Position numbers and translations under genes: made by a program. DNA of 23,676 nucleotides from Cyanobacteria bacterium Co-bin13. GTDB taxonomy: Bacteria > Cyanobacteriota > Cyanobacteriia > Phormidesmidales > Phormidesmidaceae. The notes under the pieces are model-generated. The model ran no database searches and had not been told where the DNA came from. It worked only from the letters and a program-made list of their open reading frames with translations. Positions 1 through 8,417 of the stretch are shown here, one piece after another (position 1 is the first letter of the stretch; every line of letters starts with the position of its first letter). The stretch covers positions 1 to 23,676 of the forward strand of contig JACVRP010000006.1 of the NCBI GenBank assembly GCA_014534385.1, given 5' to 3'.

Positions 1-34
1 CCCTCCAACCGCTGAGAGCCCAAGCTGCTGAGAT

Positions 35-3000
35 TCAACCTCGGCTCCTGTCCACCAGTTCTGCAACCGCGCTTATCAGGGCCTGGGGCTCCAGCGGTTT
101 TGCCATGTGCCGTTGAAACCCGGCCTGTAGCGCCTGCTGCTGGTTAGACTCTCCGGCGTAGGCTGTCAGTGCGATCGCAGGCACCGCTCCCCCCGACTCA
201 GCAGGCAAAGCTCTAACCTGACGCAGGAGCATGTAGCCATCGGTTTCGGGCATGCCAATGTCGCTCAGCAGGATGTCGGGTTGAGCCTGGGCTAACGCTG
301 CAAGGGCAGCCGCTGCGTTGGTAGCGGTAGTCACCTCTGCGCCAGCCTGCTCCAGTAAAAAAGCCACAAAATCCCGCGTGTCGGTGTCATCATCGACCAC
401 TAAAGCGCGCACGCCCTGTAGATCAAGCGAGGTATCTGCCAAAGGCGACGACCGATCAAGGATAGACTGCGGGGGCATGAGCGGCAGCTTCACTGTAAAG
501 GTAGCCCCCAGCCCTTCGCCAGGGCTGTCCGCCTGAATGCTGCCACCGTGCAGCTCCACCAAATGTCGCACAATCGCCAGCCCTAGCCCCAGACCGCCAA
601 ACCGCCGGGTGGTTGCACTGTCGGCCTGTCGGAAATAGTCAAACACATGGGGCAAAAAATCGGCAGCAATGCCCTTGCCCGTGTCGCTAACTGTAATTTG
701 GGCATAGCTCTGAGAGTTTGAGGGGTAGGGGCTAGGGGGTATTTGACGGTCAGAGTTCGGAGCTGAATCCGTTAATCCTGCCTCCTGCTCTTGGCCTTCG
801 GCACTGTTCCCCCCACTCTCCAGCTTCACCTCAACCCGCCCCCCCCGAGGGGTAAATTTAACGGCATTGGAGAGCAAGTTCCAGACCACCTGCTGCAGTC
901 GAGTCGGATCACCCAGCACTATAAAAGCAGGAGAAGGCAATATCTGCTGAGTCTGCTCGCCTATCTCCTCAGGCCGCTCCCTTATCTCCTCACTCCTCAC
1001 GTCAATCGCCTTGGCCTCTGCAGCAAGCCGCACGGTTTCCAAAGCCGCTCTGATAATCGTTGCTAGGTTAACTGGGCTAACGCTGAGGCTGAGCTTGCCT
1101 CGCAAGATGCGAGACACATCGAGCAAGTCCTCAATTAGTTCGGCCTGCAGCCTAGCATTGCGTTCAATCGTGGCTAGGGCTTGCTTAGCCCGCTCCGTGT
1201 CCAGGCGGCTGGTCTGCAGCATCCTCGACCAGCCCAGAATGGGATTGAGGGGCGACCTGAGTTCATGGGAGAGCACCGCTAAAAACTCGTCCTTGATTCG
1301 GTTAGCGGCTTCGGCCTCAGCTCGGGCCGACTGCTCTCGCTTGAGCAGCTGCTCTCGCTCTTGTTCGGCCTGCAGGCGGTCGGTGACGTCGGTGTTGGTG
1401 CCAAACCAGCGCACCACCTGGCCCTGTTCGTTACGAATGGGAATAGCCCGCGAGAGAAACCAGCGGTACTCTCCGTCCCTACCGCGCAGGGGAAAGGTAT
1501 CTTCCCAGGTGCTGCCAGCTTCTACACAGCGGCGAAACTTGGCCGTTACCGACTCCACAAAGTCGGGGTGATGCACCTGCTGCCAACCCCAACCCGCCAC
1601 TTCCTCAAAAGTTGTGCCGGTGTAGTCAAACCAGCGTTGGTTGTACCAAGAAATTTCGCCTGTTTCATCGGCCATCCAGGCTAGCTGAGCAATGTTATCG
1701 GCCAGGTCACGGAAGCGCTCTTCGCCCTGGCGCAGCGCCTCCTCCATGCGCCTGCGCTCAGTGATGTCCATTGAGGTCACACCTAGACCGAGCACCTGCC
1801 CGTCAGGGAGACAAACGGGAAAGTAGTTCACCAGGCTGTGCCGCACCACGTCAGCAGGATACGTAGACCCGACGATTTCCTGATTCAGCAAGGCCTCTTT
1901 GGTCTGCATCACCTGCTGCAGAATTGGGACTAATGAAGGGGCCCAGTCTGGCAAAACCTCCCAGAGCGTGCGCCCAAAATGCTCGCTCAGGGGCAGTCCG
2001 TTGCTGCTAGCCAACGCTTCGTTCGCGTGTACGTAGCGCAAGTCCTGATCAAAAAAGGCAATGCCAATGGGCGAGCAGGCAAGAAAGGCACTGAGGGTTA
2101 TCTCGCTCTGACGCAGCGCCTCCTCGGCCTGTTTGCGATCGGTAATGTCAAGAAACAGGCCATCCCAGGTCTCCCCGTATTCGCTTTGCTGCGGACGAGA
2201 GCGGCCCTGAATCCACTTCAACTGTCCTGATGGGGTGGTGAATCGCCCTTCCCACTGCCAGGGAAGCGAGTTTTCAACAGCTTCAGCAATTGAATTCTCA
2301 AACAAAGGCAGATCATCGGGATGAATTAGCCGCAACAGAGAATTTGCATCTTGAAGGATTGCTTCAGGCTCCAGTTCAACCAGCTCGCGAGACCCTGAAC
2401 TGATGTAGGTAAAAGCTTTCGAACCATCCAGGCAGGGTGCATAGCGGTAGATCATGCCAGGCATATTGCTGACAAGCACCTGAAATCTAGCTTCACTCTG
2501 ACGAAGGGCAGCTTCTACCTGCTTGCGCTCCGTAATTTCGGTAACCAAAACAGAGACGCCTGTTTCGGAAGGGTAGATACGGTTCTCAAACCAGCGCTGC
2601 CAGGGCAGGTATAGAAAGTCGAGGTGAATAATGCTTTGCTCTGCTACCGCTCGGTGCGCTGCAGCGTAAAACTCGCTGCCGACCGTGTCTGGAAAGACCT
2701 CCCACATACAGCGGCCTAGCAGGTGCTCCCTAGGGATACCGACAACTTCCACAACCCGGTCATTGACGTAGGTGTAGCGCCACTCCTGATCCAGCACCAA
2801 AAATTGGTCGTTGATGCTTCCCAAGACGGTTTCTAGCTGCTCCTTGGCGGCCTGAACTTCAACATGCAGCAACCGCTCTCGACGAGCAGCTTCCTGCTGC
2901 ACAGTCTCGCTACGCTTGCGCTCGCTCAAGTCTAGAACAAACGCTGTAAACGTTGTCTCCTGGGCCAAGACAGCGCCCTGCAGAACCGATATCTGAGACC

Positions 3001-3673
3001 CTTCCTTGCGAATGTACGTTTGCTCGAAGGGCGTACAAACTCCGGTGGTTCTAAGCTCTTGTATAGCGTTTTCGCTCACTTCGAGAAACCCCGTCGGCGT
3101 CATTTCACGCCACCGCATTCGCCCCGACCGGAGGTCTTCCTTGGTATAGCCAACCATCTGCAGAAAAGCGTCATTGGCTTCCAAAATAGAGCCGTTTAAG
3201 TCGGCTGCAATCATGCCAATGAGGTTAGACTCTGCCAAGCGACCAAAGCGAGCTTCACTCTGACGCAGGGCTCGCAAGTTGGCTTCGGCTTTTTGCTGTG
3301 CGGCTCGCTGGGCTGCATTCAATGAGTTGATGAGAATGGCTGCCATCACGAAAACGCCTAGCTGCAGCAAGGTCCCCAAATCAGGGATATTGAGCGAGTA
3401 GATAGGCTCAATAAAAAAGAAATTAATTGCCAGCGTAGACAGTACAATTGCGGCTAATCCTGGCCCCAGACCTCCATACCAGGCACTTACCATGACAGCA
3501 GCGAAAAAGGGCGGAGTTGGGGTTTGACTAAGATAGGGGCTAAGTATCAGGTTAGTCCCCAATCCTAAAGCAACGGATAGGGCGGCGACCCCATAGCGCA
3601 GTAGACGATCAGCCCAGACCACCCCACTTCCCGGGTCCCTGCTGAGAAACTTTGAATTTGATCCGGTCATCAA
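35..3673 (-). CDS. Membrane-anchored hybrid histidine kinase with five PAS units and a C-terminal receiver
   Basis: A 1212-residue sensor kinase. Residues ~22-120 are a KdpD-like DUF4118 block with about four membrane helices and the typical FFFIEP turn. Five PAS/PAC units follow (~140-255, 275-385, 392-515, 520-640, 650-770), joined by near-identical RQSEARF-type linkers. Next come a HisKA domain (SHELRSPLN, phospho-acceptor His803), a HATPase domain (N box around Asn936; DTGKGIA; GLGLGLAI at ~1027-1034) and a receiver with DDD near 1094 and phospho-acceptor Asp1138, Thr1170 and Lys1192. All catalytic residues are present, so phosphotransfer from His803 to Asp1138 is expected. The ATP domain has low-complexity insertions at ~895-915 and ~953-988. 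The signal is unknown; no haem or flavin motif stands out. Met1 and Met2 are both possible starts. No partner gene is adjacent, so output may go through its own receiver or a distant regulator. Confidence 0.95.
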   Translation of the reverse strand: MMTGSNSKFLSRDPGSGVVWADRLLRYGVAALSVALGLGTNLILSPYLSQTPTPPFFAAVMVSAWYGGLGPGLAAIVLSTLAINFFFIEPIYSLNIPDLGTLLQLGVFVMAAILINSLNAAQRAAQQKAEANLRALRQSEARFGRLAESNLIGMIAADLNGSILEANDAFLQMVGYTKEDLRSGRMRWREMTPTGFLEVSENAIQELRTTGVCTPFEQTYIRKEGSQISVLQGAVLAQETTFTAFVLDLSERKRSETVQQEAARRERLLHVEVQAAKEQLETVLGSINDQFLVLDQEWRYTYVNDRVVEVVGIPREHLLGRCMWEVFPDTVGSEFYAAAHRAVAEQSIIHLDFLYLPWQRWFENRIYPSETGVSVLVTEITERKQVEAALRQSEARFQVLVSNMPGMIYRYAPCLDGSKAFTYISSGSRELVELEPEAILQDANSLLRLIHPDDLPLFENSIAEAVENSLPWQWEGRFTTPSGQLKWIQGRSRPQQSEYGETWDGLFLDITDRKQAEEALRQSEITLSAFLACSPIGIAFFDQDLRYVHANEALASSNGLPLSEHFGRTLWEVLPDWAPSLVPILQQVMQTKEALLNQEIVGSTYPADVVRHSLVNYFPVCLPDGQVLGLGVTSMDITERRRMEEALRQGEERFRDLADNIAQLAWMADETGEISWYNQRWFDYTGTTFEEVAGWGWQQVHHPDFVESVTAKFRRCVEAGSTWEDTFPLRGRDGEYRWFLSRAIPIRNEQGQVVRWFGTNTDVTDRLQAEQEREQLLKREQSARAEAEAANRIKDEFLAVLSHELRSPLNPILGWSRMLQTSRLDTERAKQALATIERNARLQAELIEDLLDVSRILRGKLSLSVSPVNLATIIRAALETVRLAAEAKAIDVRSEEIRERPEEIGEQTQQILPSPAFIVLGDPTRLQQVVWNLLSNAVKFTPRGGRVEVKLESGGNSAEGQEQEAGLTDSAPNSDRQIPPSPYPSNSQSYAQITVSDTGKGIAADFLPHVFDYFRQADSATTRRFGGLGLGLAIVRHLVELHGGSIQADSPGEGLGATFTVKLPLMPPQSILDRSSPLADTSLDLQGVRALVVDDDTDTRDFVAFLLEQAGAEVTTATNAAAALAALAQAQPDILLSDIGMPETDGYMLLRQVRALPAESGGAVPAIALTAYAGESNQQQALQAGFQRHMAKPLEPQALISAVAELVDRSRG

Positions 3674-3865
3674 ACACCCAACCCCGACTTTGGGAAGTAC
3701 TGATCTAATAGCCTCAATCCAATCGCTGCTGATTCTGCCCTTAGGGAGTAACCGCAGTTGAACTTTACTATCTTATGGCAGAGGAGACTCCCGCCCTGGG
3801 AGTGATTCAACCGCTGAGCCCGATGCAGTAGAAATAGAGTGCTAATTACATGGAGATTGTATCCT

Positions 3866-4312
3866 GTGAAACTAAACTCTTTTACTAAACAGCTTTCTAC
3901 TGCAGGCCGCTGGATGGCTAAAGCGGTGATGGGCTTTTTGGCTGTTGCCCTGCTGTGGCAGGGTGCGTTTGTGGCCAACCTCTCGGCAGTAGCAGCGCCT
4001 GCCAATACCCTGATTGCAGCAAACCCAGGCGTCGAAGCTCAGAGCAAAGTTGGCAAAGATACTGGCCGCGCCAAGAATTTTATCCAAGATACCAAGGAAA
4101 CCGTTGAGAAAGCAGCCCGAGACAACGCTAGCAAAGTTGATGATGCCACGGGCGACGACAGCAACTTTATTGAGCGCAGAGCCCGTCGCGATGCTGCTCG
4201 CATTCACGAGCGTGCTGAGGAAGACGCTAGCCGGACTGAGAAAGCCGTTGACAACAGCCGGAATTTCGTTGAAGACACCATTGACAACATCAAAGATGCC
4301 TTTAGCAACTAG
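3866..4312 (+). CDS. Small secreted protein with a repeated charged helix
   Basis: A 148-residue protein. I chose the GTG at 3866 because GGAG (3852-3855) lies 10 nt upstream; an in-frame GTG at 3839 is the alternative. The N-terminus is a signal peptide: basic residues, a hydrophobic run (VMGFLAVALLWQGAFVA) and a likely cleavage around AVAA/P. The mature part is almost wholly charged and helical. It contains three related units, each starting with NF(I/V): NFIQDTKETVEKA, NFIERRARRDAARI and NFVEDTIDNIKDAF. This resembles LEA-like or apolipoprotein-like amphipathic helices. Export to the periplasm or thylakoid lumen is inferred. It stands alone. A small hairpin (ACTCCC 3787-3792 with GGGAGT 3798-3803) lies in the leader. 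No named family was recognised. Confidence 0.8.
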   Translation: MKLNSFTKQLSTAGRWMAKAVMGFLAVALLWQGAFVANLSAVAAPANTLIAANPGVEAQSKVGKDTGRAKNFIQDTKETVEKAARDNASKVDDATGDDSNFIERRARRDAARIHERAEEDASRTEKAVDNSRNFVEDTIDNIKDAFSN

Positions 4313-4401
4313 TTAATCTGGCCGTAATCGAGGCCAAATAGCCCTGGGCTGCGCAGCTATGTTCTGCAAGGTTGCTATGCTCCTTGTAGGCATGGCTGCG
4401 A

Positions 4402-4429
4402 TCGCAATGACAGAGCAGTGTCATTGCGA
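4402..4429. repeat. Short inverted repeat of the TCATTGCGA family
   Basis: TCGCAATGACA (4402-4412) and TGTCATTGCGA (4419-4429) form a perfect 11-bp inverted repeat around a 6-bp spacer, followed by GAAGCAATC. The same end sequence bounds the larger element at 14420-14563, so this looks like a short or collapsed copy of one dispersed repeat family. It abuts HIP1 at 4398-4405. Confidence 0.6.
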
Positions 4430-4489
4430 GCTTTCGAAGCAATCTTTATAGTGACACTAGCTCCTGTAGTTAGATCTGTCGCCCCTGTT

Positions 4490-5074
4490 ATGGCTGAGCC
4501 TCCTGCTAACTCGACGCATCCGCTGACGCGAGCTGAATGGCGAGCCTGGCTGGAGGTTAACCATACGCGTCAGGCAGGGGTTTGGCTAATCAGCTACAAA
4601 AAAGGCACGGGCAAACCCCGCTTTGAGTACGGGGATGCGGTAGAAGAAGCGCTCTGCTTTGGCTGGATTGACAGTAAACCCAACAAGCTTGACGAAGAAC
4701 GCTCCCTGCTCTGGTTTGCTCCCCGCAAGGCGGGTACGGGCTGGTCTAAACCAAATAAGGAGCGAATTGAGCGGCTGACGGCAGCCGGACACATGGCCGC
4801 CGCCGGACTTGCCAAAGTCGAGGCGGCCAAGCAGGACGGTTCTTGGACGGCTCTAGATGCCGTTGAGGCCCTGGAGCTCCCTGACGACTTGGCCGCTGCC
4901 TTTGACCTCCACCCCGGCTCAGCGGAGAATTTTGAGGCCTTTCCCCGGTCTGCCAAACGCGGCATTTTGGAGTGGATTTCTACCGCTAAAAAGTCCGAGA
5001 CTCGGGCTAAGCGCATTGCAGAAACGGCCGAGCTGGCCGCCCAGAACATTCGGGCTAACCAGTGGCGCAAGTAG
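4490..5074 (+). CDS. YdeI/OmdA-family protein (OmpD-associated, 'bacteriocin-protection' type)
   Basis: A 194-residue protein from the ATG at 4490. The frame stays open back to 4418, but that extension overlaps the inverted repeat at 4402-4429 and has no family-like sequence, so I rejected it. The family signature is clear: LTRAEWRAWLEVNH near the start, VEEALCFGWIDSKPNK at ~51-66, WFAPRKAGTGWSKPN at ~75-89, and the C-terminal OmdA segment AKRGILEWISTAKKSETR, which ends in an alanine-rich helix. Family members are soluble proteins of about 190-200 residues, so this one is full length. The biochemical role is not established; the name comes from genetic association with outer-membrane proteins and peptide resistance. 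It converges on the TPR gene with 3 bp between stop codons. No Shine-Dalgarno sequence is evident. Confidence 0.85.
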   Translation: MAEPPANSTHPLTRAEWRAWLEVNHTRQAGVWLISYKKGTGKPRFEYGDAVEEALCFGWIDSKPNKLDEERSLLWFAPRKAGTGWSKPNKERIERLTAAGHMAAAGLAKVEAAKQDGSWTALDAVEALELPDDLAAAFDLHPGSAENFEAFPRSAKRGILEWISTAKKSETRAKRIAETAELAAQNIRANQWRK

Positions 5075-5077
5075 CTG

Positions 5078-5914
5078 TCAAAGCGCTAGGACAGCCCGCA
5101 CCGGCTCAGTATTGATCACGCTCTGAAAATTGAGGTCGCTGCGGGCCATCCAGCGGTATTCATTGGGATTCAGTGCGATCGCTTTTTGCAGGTTTTCGGC
5201 AGCCTGCGCGGCATCGCTCTGCAGGGCAAAGGCGGTGGCTCTGCCATACCAGGCGCTGGGGTTGACCTCTTGAAACTTGAGGGAGCAATCAAAGGAGGCC
5301 AGTGCTTCCTCAAAACGCTCAAGCTTGTTGAGTATGAGCCCCCGGTAGGTCCAGGCGTAGTAGCAGTCTCGCTTAACGGCTAGGGCGGTATCTAGGCTGC
5401 TGAGGGCTTCTCGGTAGCGGCGTAGATTGGCCAGGGCAACGGCTCGGTTGTACCAGGCGCGGTAGTTATTCGGCTCTAGATCGATGAGCCGGTTAAAGCT
5501 GTCTACGGTTTCTTCAAAACGATTGAGGCGGAGCAGTGTATGGCTGCGGTTGTACCAGACTTTGGCATTTTCAGGCTGCAGGGAGATCGCCCGGTTAAAG
5601 CTCTGGAGAGCTATCTCAAACGACTCCATCCCCGCTTGGGCAATGCCGCGTCCGTGCCAGGCTAAGGGGTTTTTAGGCTGCAGTGCAATGGCCCGTTGAA
5701 AACTCTCTAAAGCAGCTTCAAAGGCTTTTAGCTCAAAGAGGGCATATCCCCGATAAATCCAGGCATCGCAGTGGCCCGGATCGGTTTCTAAAGCCCGGTT
5801 AAATTTATCGACGGCAGCTTCAAATCGGCCTGCGTCGAACAGAGCATTGGCCTGGCCGTACCAGGTCACAGCATCGGGCGGCTGCTCATTCGGGTATTGG
5901 GCCACAGGAAGCAT
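5078..5914 (-). CDS. TPR-repeat protein, seven tandem repeats
   Basis: Starting at the ATG at 5914 (an upstream in-frame start at 5974 adds 20 residues without TPR character), the protein is 278 residues. It is almost entirely seven consecutive 34-residue tetratricopeptide repeats. Most begin AW-YxRG or VWYNR and end with a helix of the AL-SF-RAI-L-P-N type. The repeats are close to consensus, so a continuous right-handed superhelix with a concave peptide-binding groove is expected. There is no signal peptide, membrane segment or catalytic domain, so it is probably a soluble adaptor. The short C-terminal tail (RWMARSDLNFQSVI) is not TPR-like and may cap the array. Partners are unknown. It is divergent from the aspartase-like gene with about 160 bp of shared upstream DNA. 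Confidence 0.88.
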   Translation of the reverse strand: MLPVAQYPNEQPPDAVTWYGQANALFDAGRFEAAVDKFNRALETDPGHCDAWIYRGYALFELKAFEAALESFQRAIALQPKNPLAWHGRGIAQAGMESFEIALQSFNRAISLQPENAKVWYNRSHTLLRLNRFEETVDSFNRLIDLEPNNYRAWYNRAVALANLRRYREALSSLDTALAVKRDCYYAWTYRGLILNKLERFEEALASFDCSLKFQEVNPSAWYGRATAFALQSDAAQAAENLQKAIALNPNEYRWMARSDLNFQSVINTEPVRAVLAL

Positions 5915-6073
5915 GGTGGTTGGGGTTGAAATGAAAAGTGCTGAGAACTCCTGTTTTAAACCTGCTGAGAGCAAGTTTCAATCTCGCGTATGCTTCCCGC
6001 TGATTGCTTAGATGCCAATATTATCCCTTACTCTAGAGAGGATGAGTCATTTTGAATGCATTTTATTTCGGTT

Positions 6074-7507
6074 ATGGTGGCCAACTCAGCGGCATATCGA
6101 ATTGAAAAAGACTCGATGGGGGAGCGGCAGATCCCAGCGACGGCCTACTACGGCATTCAAACCCTGCGCGCTGTTGAAAATTTTCCCATCAGTGGGCTAA
6201 CGCCGCTGCCGACCTACGTGGATGCCTGCGTGCTGATCAAGAAGGCTGCCGCGATCGCAAATGGCGAACTGGGCTGCATCGCCCCCGATATCAGCCAGGC
6301 CATTGTCAAAGCGGCGGACGAGGTGCTGCTGGGCCAGCTGCGCGACCAGTTTGTGGTCGATGTCTACCAGGCCGGGGCAGGCACCTCACACCACATGAAC
6401 GTCAACGAGGTGCTGGCTAACCGGGCGCTGGAGCTGCTGGGTGAAGAAAAGGGCAGCTATCAGCGCGTCAACCCCAACGACCACGTCAACTATGGCCAGT
6501 CCACCAACGATGTGATTCCCACGGCAATTCGGGTGGGGGGGCTGCTGGCGCTGGAGCGTAACCTATTTCCGGCGCTGTCAGATGCGATCGCAACCCTCGA
6601 CAGCAAGGCCGAAGAGTTCCATGATGTGGTGCGCTCGGGCCGCACCCACCTGCAGGATGCCGTGCCCGTGCGCCTGGGCGAAAACTTTCGGGCCTGGGCG
6701 CAAATCCTCAGCGAGCACATGATCCGGATTGAGACGGCCTCCGGCGATCTGACCCTGCTGGGCATTGGCGGCAGCGCTGCCGGAACCGGGCTCAACACGC
6801 ACCCCGACTACCGCTTTCGGGTGGTGGCTCTGCTGGCCGAGCTAATTGATCAGCCGCTGCGACCCGCGCCTCACCTGATGGCGGCGATGCAGAGCATGGC
6901 ACCCTTTGTCGCTGTTTCGGGCGCTCTGCGTAACCTGGCCCAAGACTGCGTTAAGCTCTCCCACGACCTGCGCCTGCTCGACTCTGGCCCCAAGACCGGC
7001 TTCAAAGAAATTCAGCTGCCCCCAGTGCAGCCGGGCTCCTCGATCATGCCTGGCAAGTACAACCCGGTGATGGCCGAGATGACTTCAATGGTCTGCTTTC
7101 AGGTGATGGGCTACGACAGTGCGATCGCACTGGCCGCCCAGGCCGGTCAGCTAGAGCTTAATGTGATGATGCCGCTGATTGCCTACAACCTGATTCAGAG
7201 CATCGAGATCCTGGGCAACACCCTGGCCGCCCTCACCCATCGCTGCCTCAAAGGCATTGAGGCCAACCGCGATCGCTGCCGCGACTACGCTGAGGGCAGC
7301 CTCTCTCTAGTCACGGCGCTCAATACGCATATTGGATATTTGAATGCGGCTGCGATCGCAAAAGAGTCGCTAGAAACCGGCAAGTCCCTGCGACAGCTAG
7401 TGCTAGAAAAGAACCTGATGCCCCCCGACCAGCTTGCTGCCGTGCTCGATCTAGAGCGCATGAGCCAAATGCCCCCTGCCCTGCCCCCTATTCCACCCGC
7501 GCTATGA
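6074..7507 (+). CDS. aspA: Aspartate ammonia-lyase-like enzyme (aspartase/fumarase superfamily)
   Basis: Predicted to catalyse L-aspartate = fumarate + NH4+ in the cytoplasm. From the ATG at 6074 it is 477 residues, close to the usual aspartase length; an ATG at 6056 and a GTG at 6077 are alternatives. Superfamily motifs are in order: GRTHLQDAVP (~189-198), GQSTND (~141-146) and the signature loop GSSIMPGKYN (~321-330), which carries the catalytic serine. The N-terminal AYYGIQTLRAVENFPIS matches aspartases rather than class II fumarases, which have LWGAQTQRS there. The C-terminal half (LVTALNTHIGY) is more fumarase-like. I favour aspartase but cannot exclude fumarase or another amino-acid lyase. 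The stop overlaps the next gene's ATG (ATGA), so the two are probably translationally coupled. Confidence 0.85.
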   Translation: MVANSAAYRIEKDSMGERQIPATAYYGIQTLRAVENFPISGLTPLPTYVDACVLIKKAAAIANGELGCIAPDISQAIVKAADEVLLGQLRDQFVVDVYQAGAGTSHHMNVNEVLANRALELLGEEKGSYQRVNPNDHVNYGQSTNDVIPTAIRVGGLLALERNLFPALSDAIATLDSKAEEFHDVVRSGRTHLQDAVPVRLGENFRAWAQILSEHMIRIETASGDLTLLGIGGSAAGTGLNTHPDYRFRVVALLAELIDQPLRPAPHLMAAMQSMAPFVAVSGALRNLAQDCVKLSHDLRLLDSGPKTGFKEIQLPPVQPGSSIMPGKYNPVMAEMTSMVCFQVMGYDSAIALAAQAGQLELNVMMPLIAYNLIQSIEILGNTLAALTHRCLKGIEANRDRCRDYAEGSLSLVTALNTHIGYLNAAAIAKESLETGKSLRQLVLEKNLMPPDQLAAVLDLERMSQMPPALPPIPPAL

Positions 7508-8352
7508 CCAGCTTTTCCCCAACGCCAACCCCCTCAGACTACAACCTGCAGGAAGAAGCCTGGTGGGTGCAGCAGTGGGTAGAGCTGCTCAACACCTACC
7601 GCTTTAAAAAGCGCCTGGAGCGGGGCCGCATTTACGCCCGTGAAGGCAATATCTTGAGCCTGGAATTTAAGGGCACCAAGGTCGTGGCGCTGGTACAGGG
7701 TACTGCCCCCGAGCCCTACAAGCTCTCGATCTGGATCGATGCCTTTTCCGATGAAGACTGGAGTTACGTCATCGATTCTCTGGCCGAAAAAGCGATCTAC
7801 TCGGCCCAGCTGCTGGCCGGAGAAATGCCCTCGGATATTGAAGCCGTCTTTACCGGCAGCGGCCTCAACCTGTTTCCCTTTACCCTCTCCGACGTTCACT
7901 CCAAGTGCAGCTGCCCCGACCCCAAAAACCCCTGCAAGCACATCGCGGCAGTGTATTACCAGCTGGGCGACTTTTTCCGCGAAGATCCCTTTGTGCTGTT
8001 TCAGCTGCGGGGCCGCACCCGAGGCCAAATTTTGGAGGCCCTGCGGCAAAAGCGGCTCAATGCCACCGAATCAGCCCCGACCGTTGCCGCCCCAGATGAA
8101 AGCGCCCTCGCCTTCCCCAGCCCCTCCCACTCCTCCACCCTCACGCATCCTGCCCCTGACATTGACCGTTACTGGACCTACGACGCTCCGCTCGATCCTT
8201 CCCTGGTCGTGATTGCGCCCTCGGAAACCACGGTGCTAGACGTTCTCGACACGATTCCGCTACCGGCAGAAGACGCCCAGTTTGTCACGGCCTACCTCAA
8301 GACGCTTTACCAAACGGTGGCTCAGCAGGCTGTCATGACGGCCCTAAGTTAG
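7504..8352 (+). CDS. SWIM zinc-finger protein
   Basis: A 282-residue protein whose ATG overlaps the upstream lyase stop by 4 bp. The core is a SWIM motif, CxCx6CxH: Cys135, Cys137, Cys144 and His146 in KCSCPDPKNPCKHIAAVYY. This should bind one zinc and is a known DNA- or protein-binding fold. The N-terminal part (WWVQQWVELLNTYRFKKRLERGRIYAREG) is typical of bacterial SWIM proteins that often sit beside SNF2-type helicases; no helicase is present here. After the finger, EDPFVLFQLRGRTRGQILEAL continues the family pattern. Then comes a proline/serine-rich linker (~188-217) and a short helical C-terminus. Function is unknown. Coupling to a metabolic lyase rather than a helicase is unusual. Confidence 0.85.
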   Translation: MTSFSPTPTPSDYNLQEEAWWVQQWVELLNTYRFKKRLERGRIYAREGNILSLEFKGTKVVALVQGTAPEPYKLSIWIDAFSDEDWSYVIDSLAEKAIYSAQLLAGEMPSDIEAVFTGSGLNLFPFTLSDVHSKCSCPDPKNPCKHIAAVYYQLGDFFREDPFVLFQLRGRTRGQILEALRQKRLNATESAPTVAAPDESALAFPSPSHSSTLTHPAPDIDRYWTYDAPLDPSLVVIAPSETTVLDVLDTIPLPAEDAQFVTAYLKTLYQTVAQQAVMTALS

Positions 8353-8417
8353 GTTTGGAGTAAGGCGTTTTTCAAGGCTGTCTTCTGGGTACTTAGCTTG
8401 CCCTACTTAGGCCCTGC

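Noticed and set aside
1011..1571. 186-codon open frame on the + strand
   Set aside because: It lies wholly antisense to the hybrid kinase, has serine/arginine-rich composition typical of a reverse-frame shadow, and shows no domain.
4594..5070. 158-codon open frame opposite the YdeI-family gene
   Set aside because: Antisense shadow with serine/alanine-rich low-complexity product, while the + strand has family motifs.
7534..8049. 171-codon open frame opposite the SWIM gene
   Set aside because: Fully antisense to a gene with a clear zinc motif; no supporting signal.
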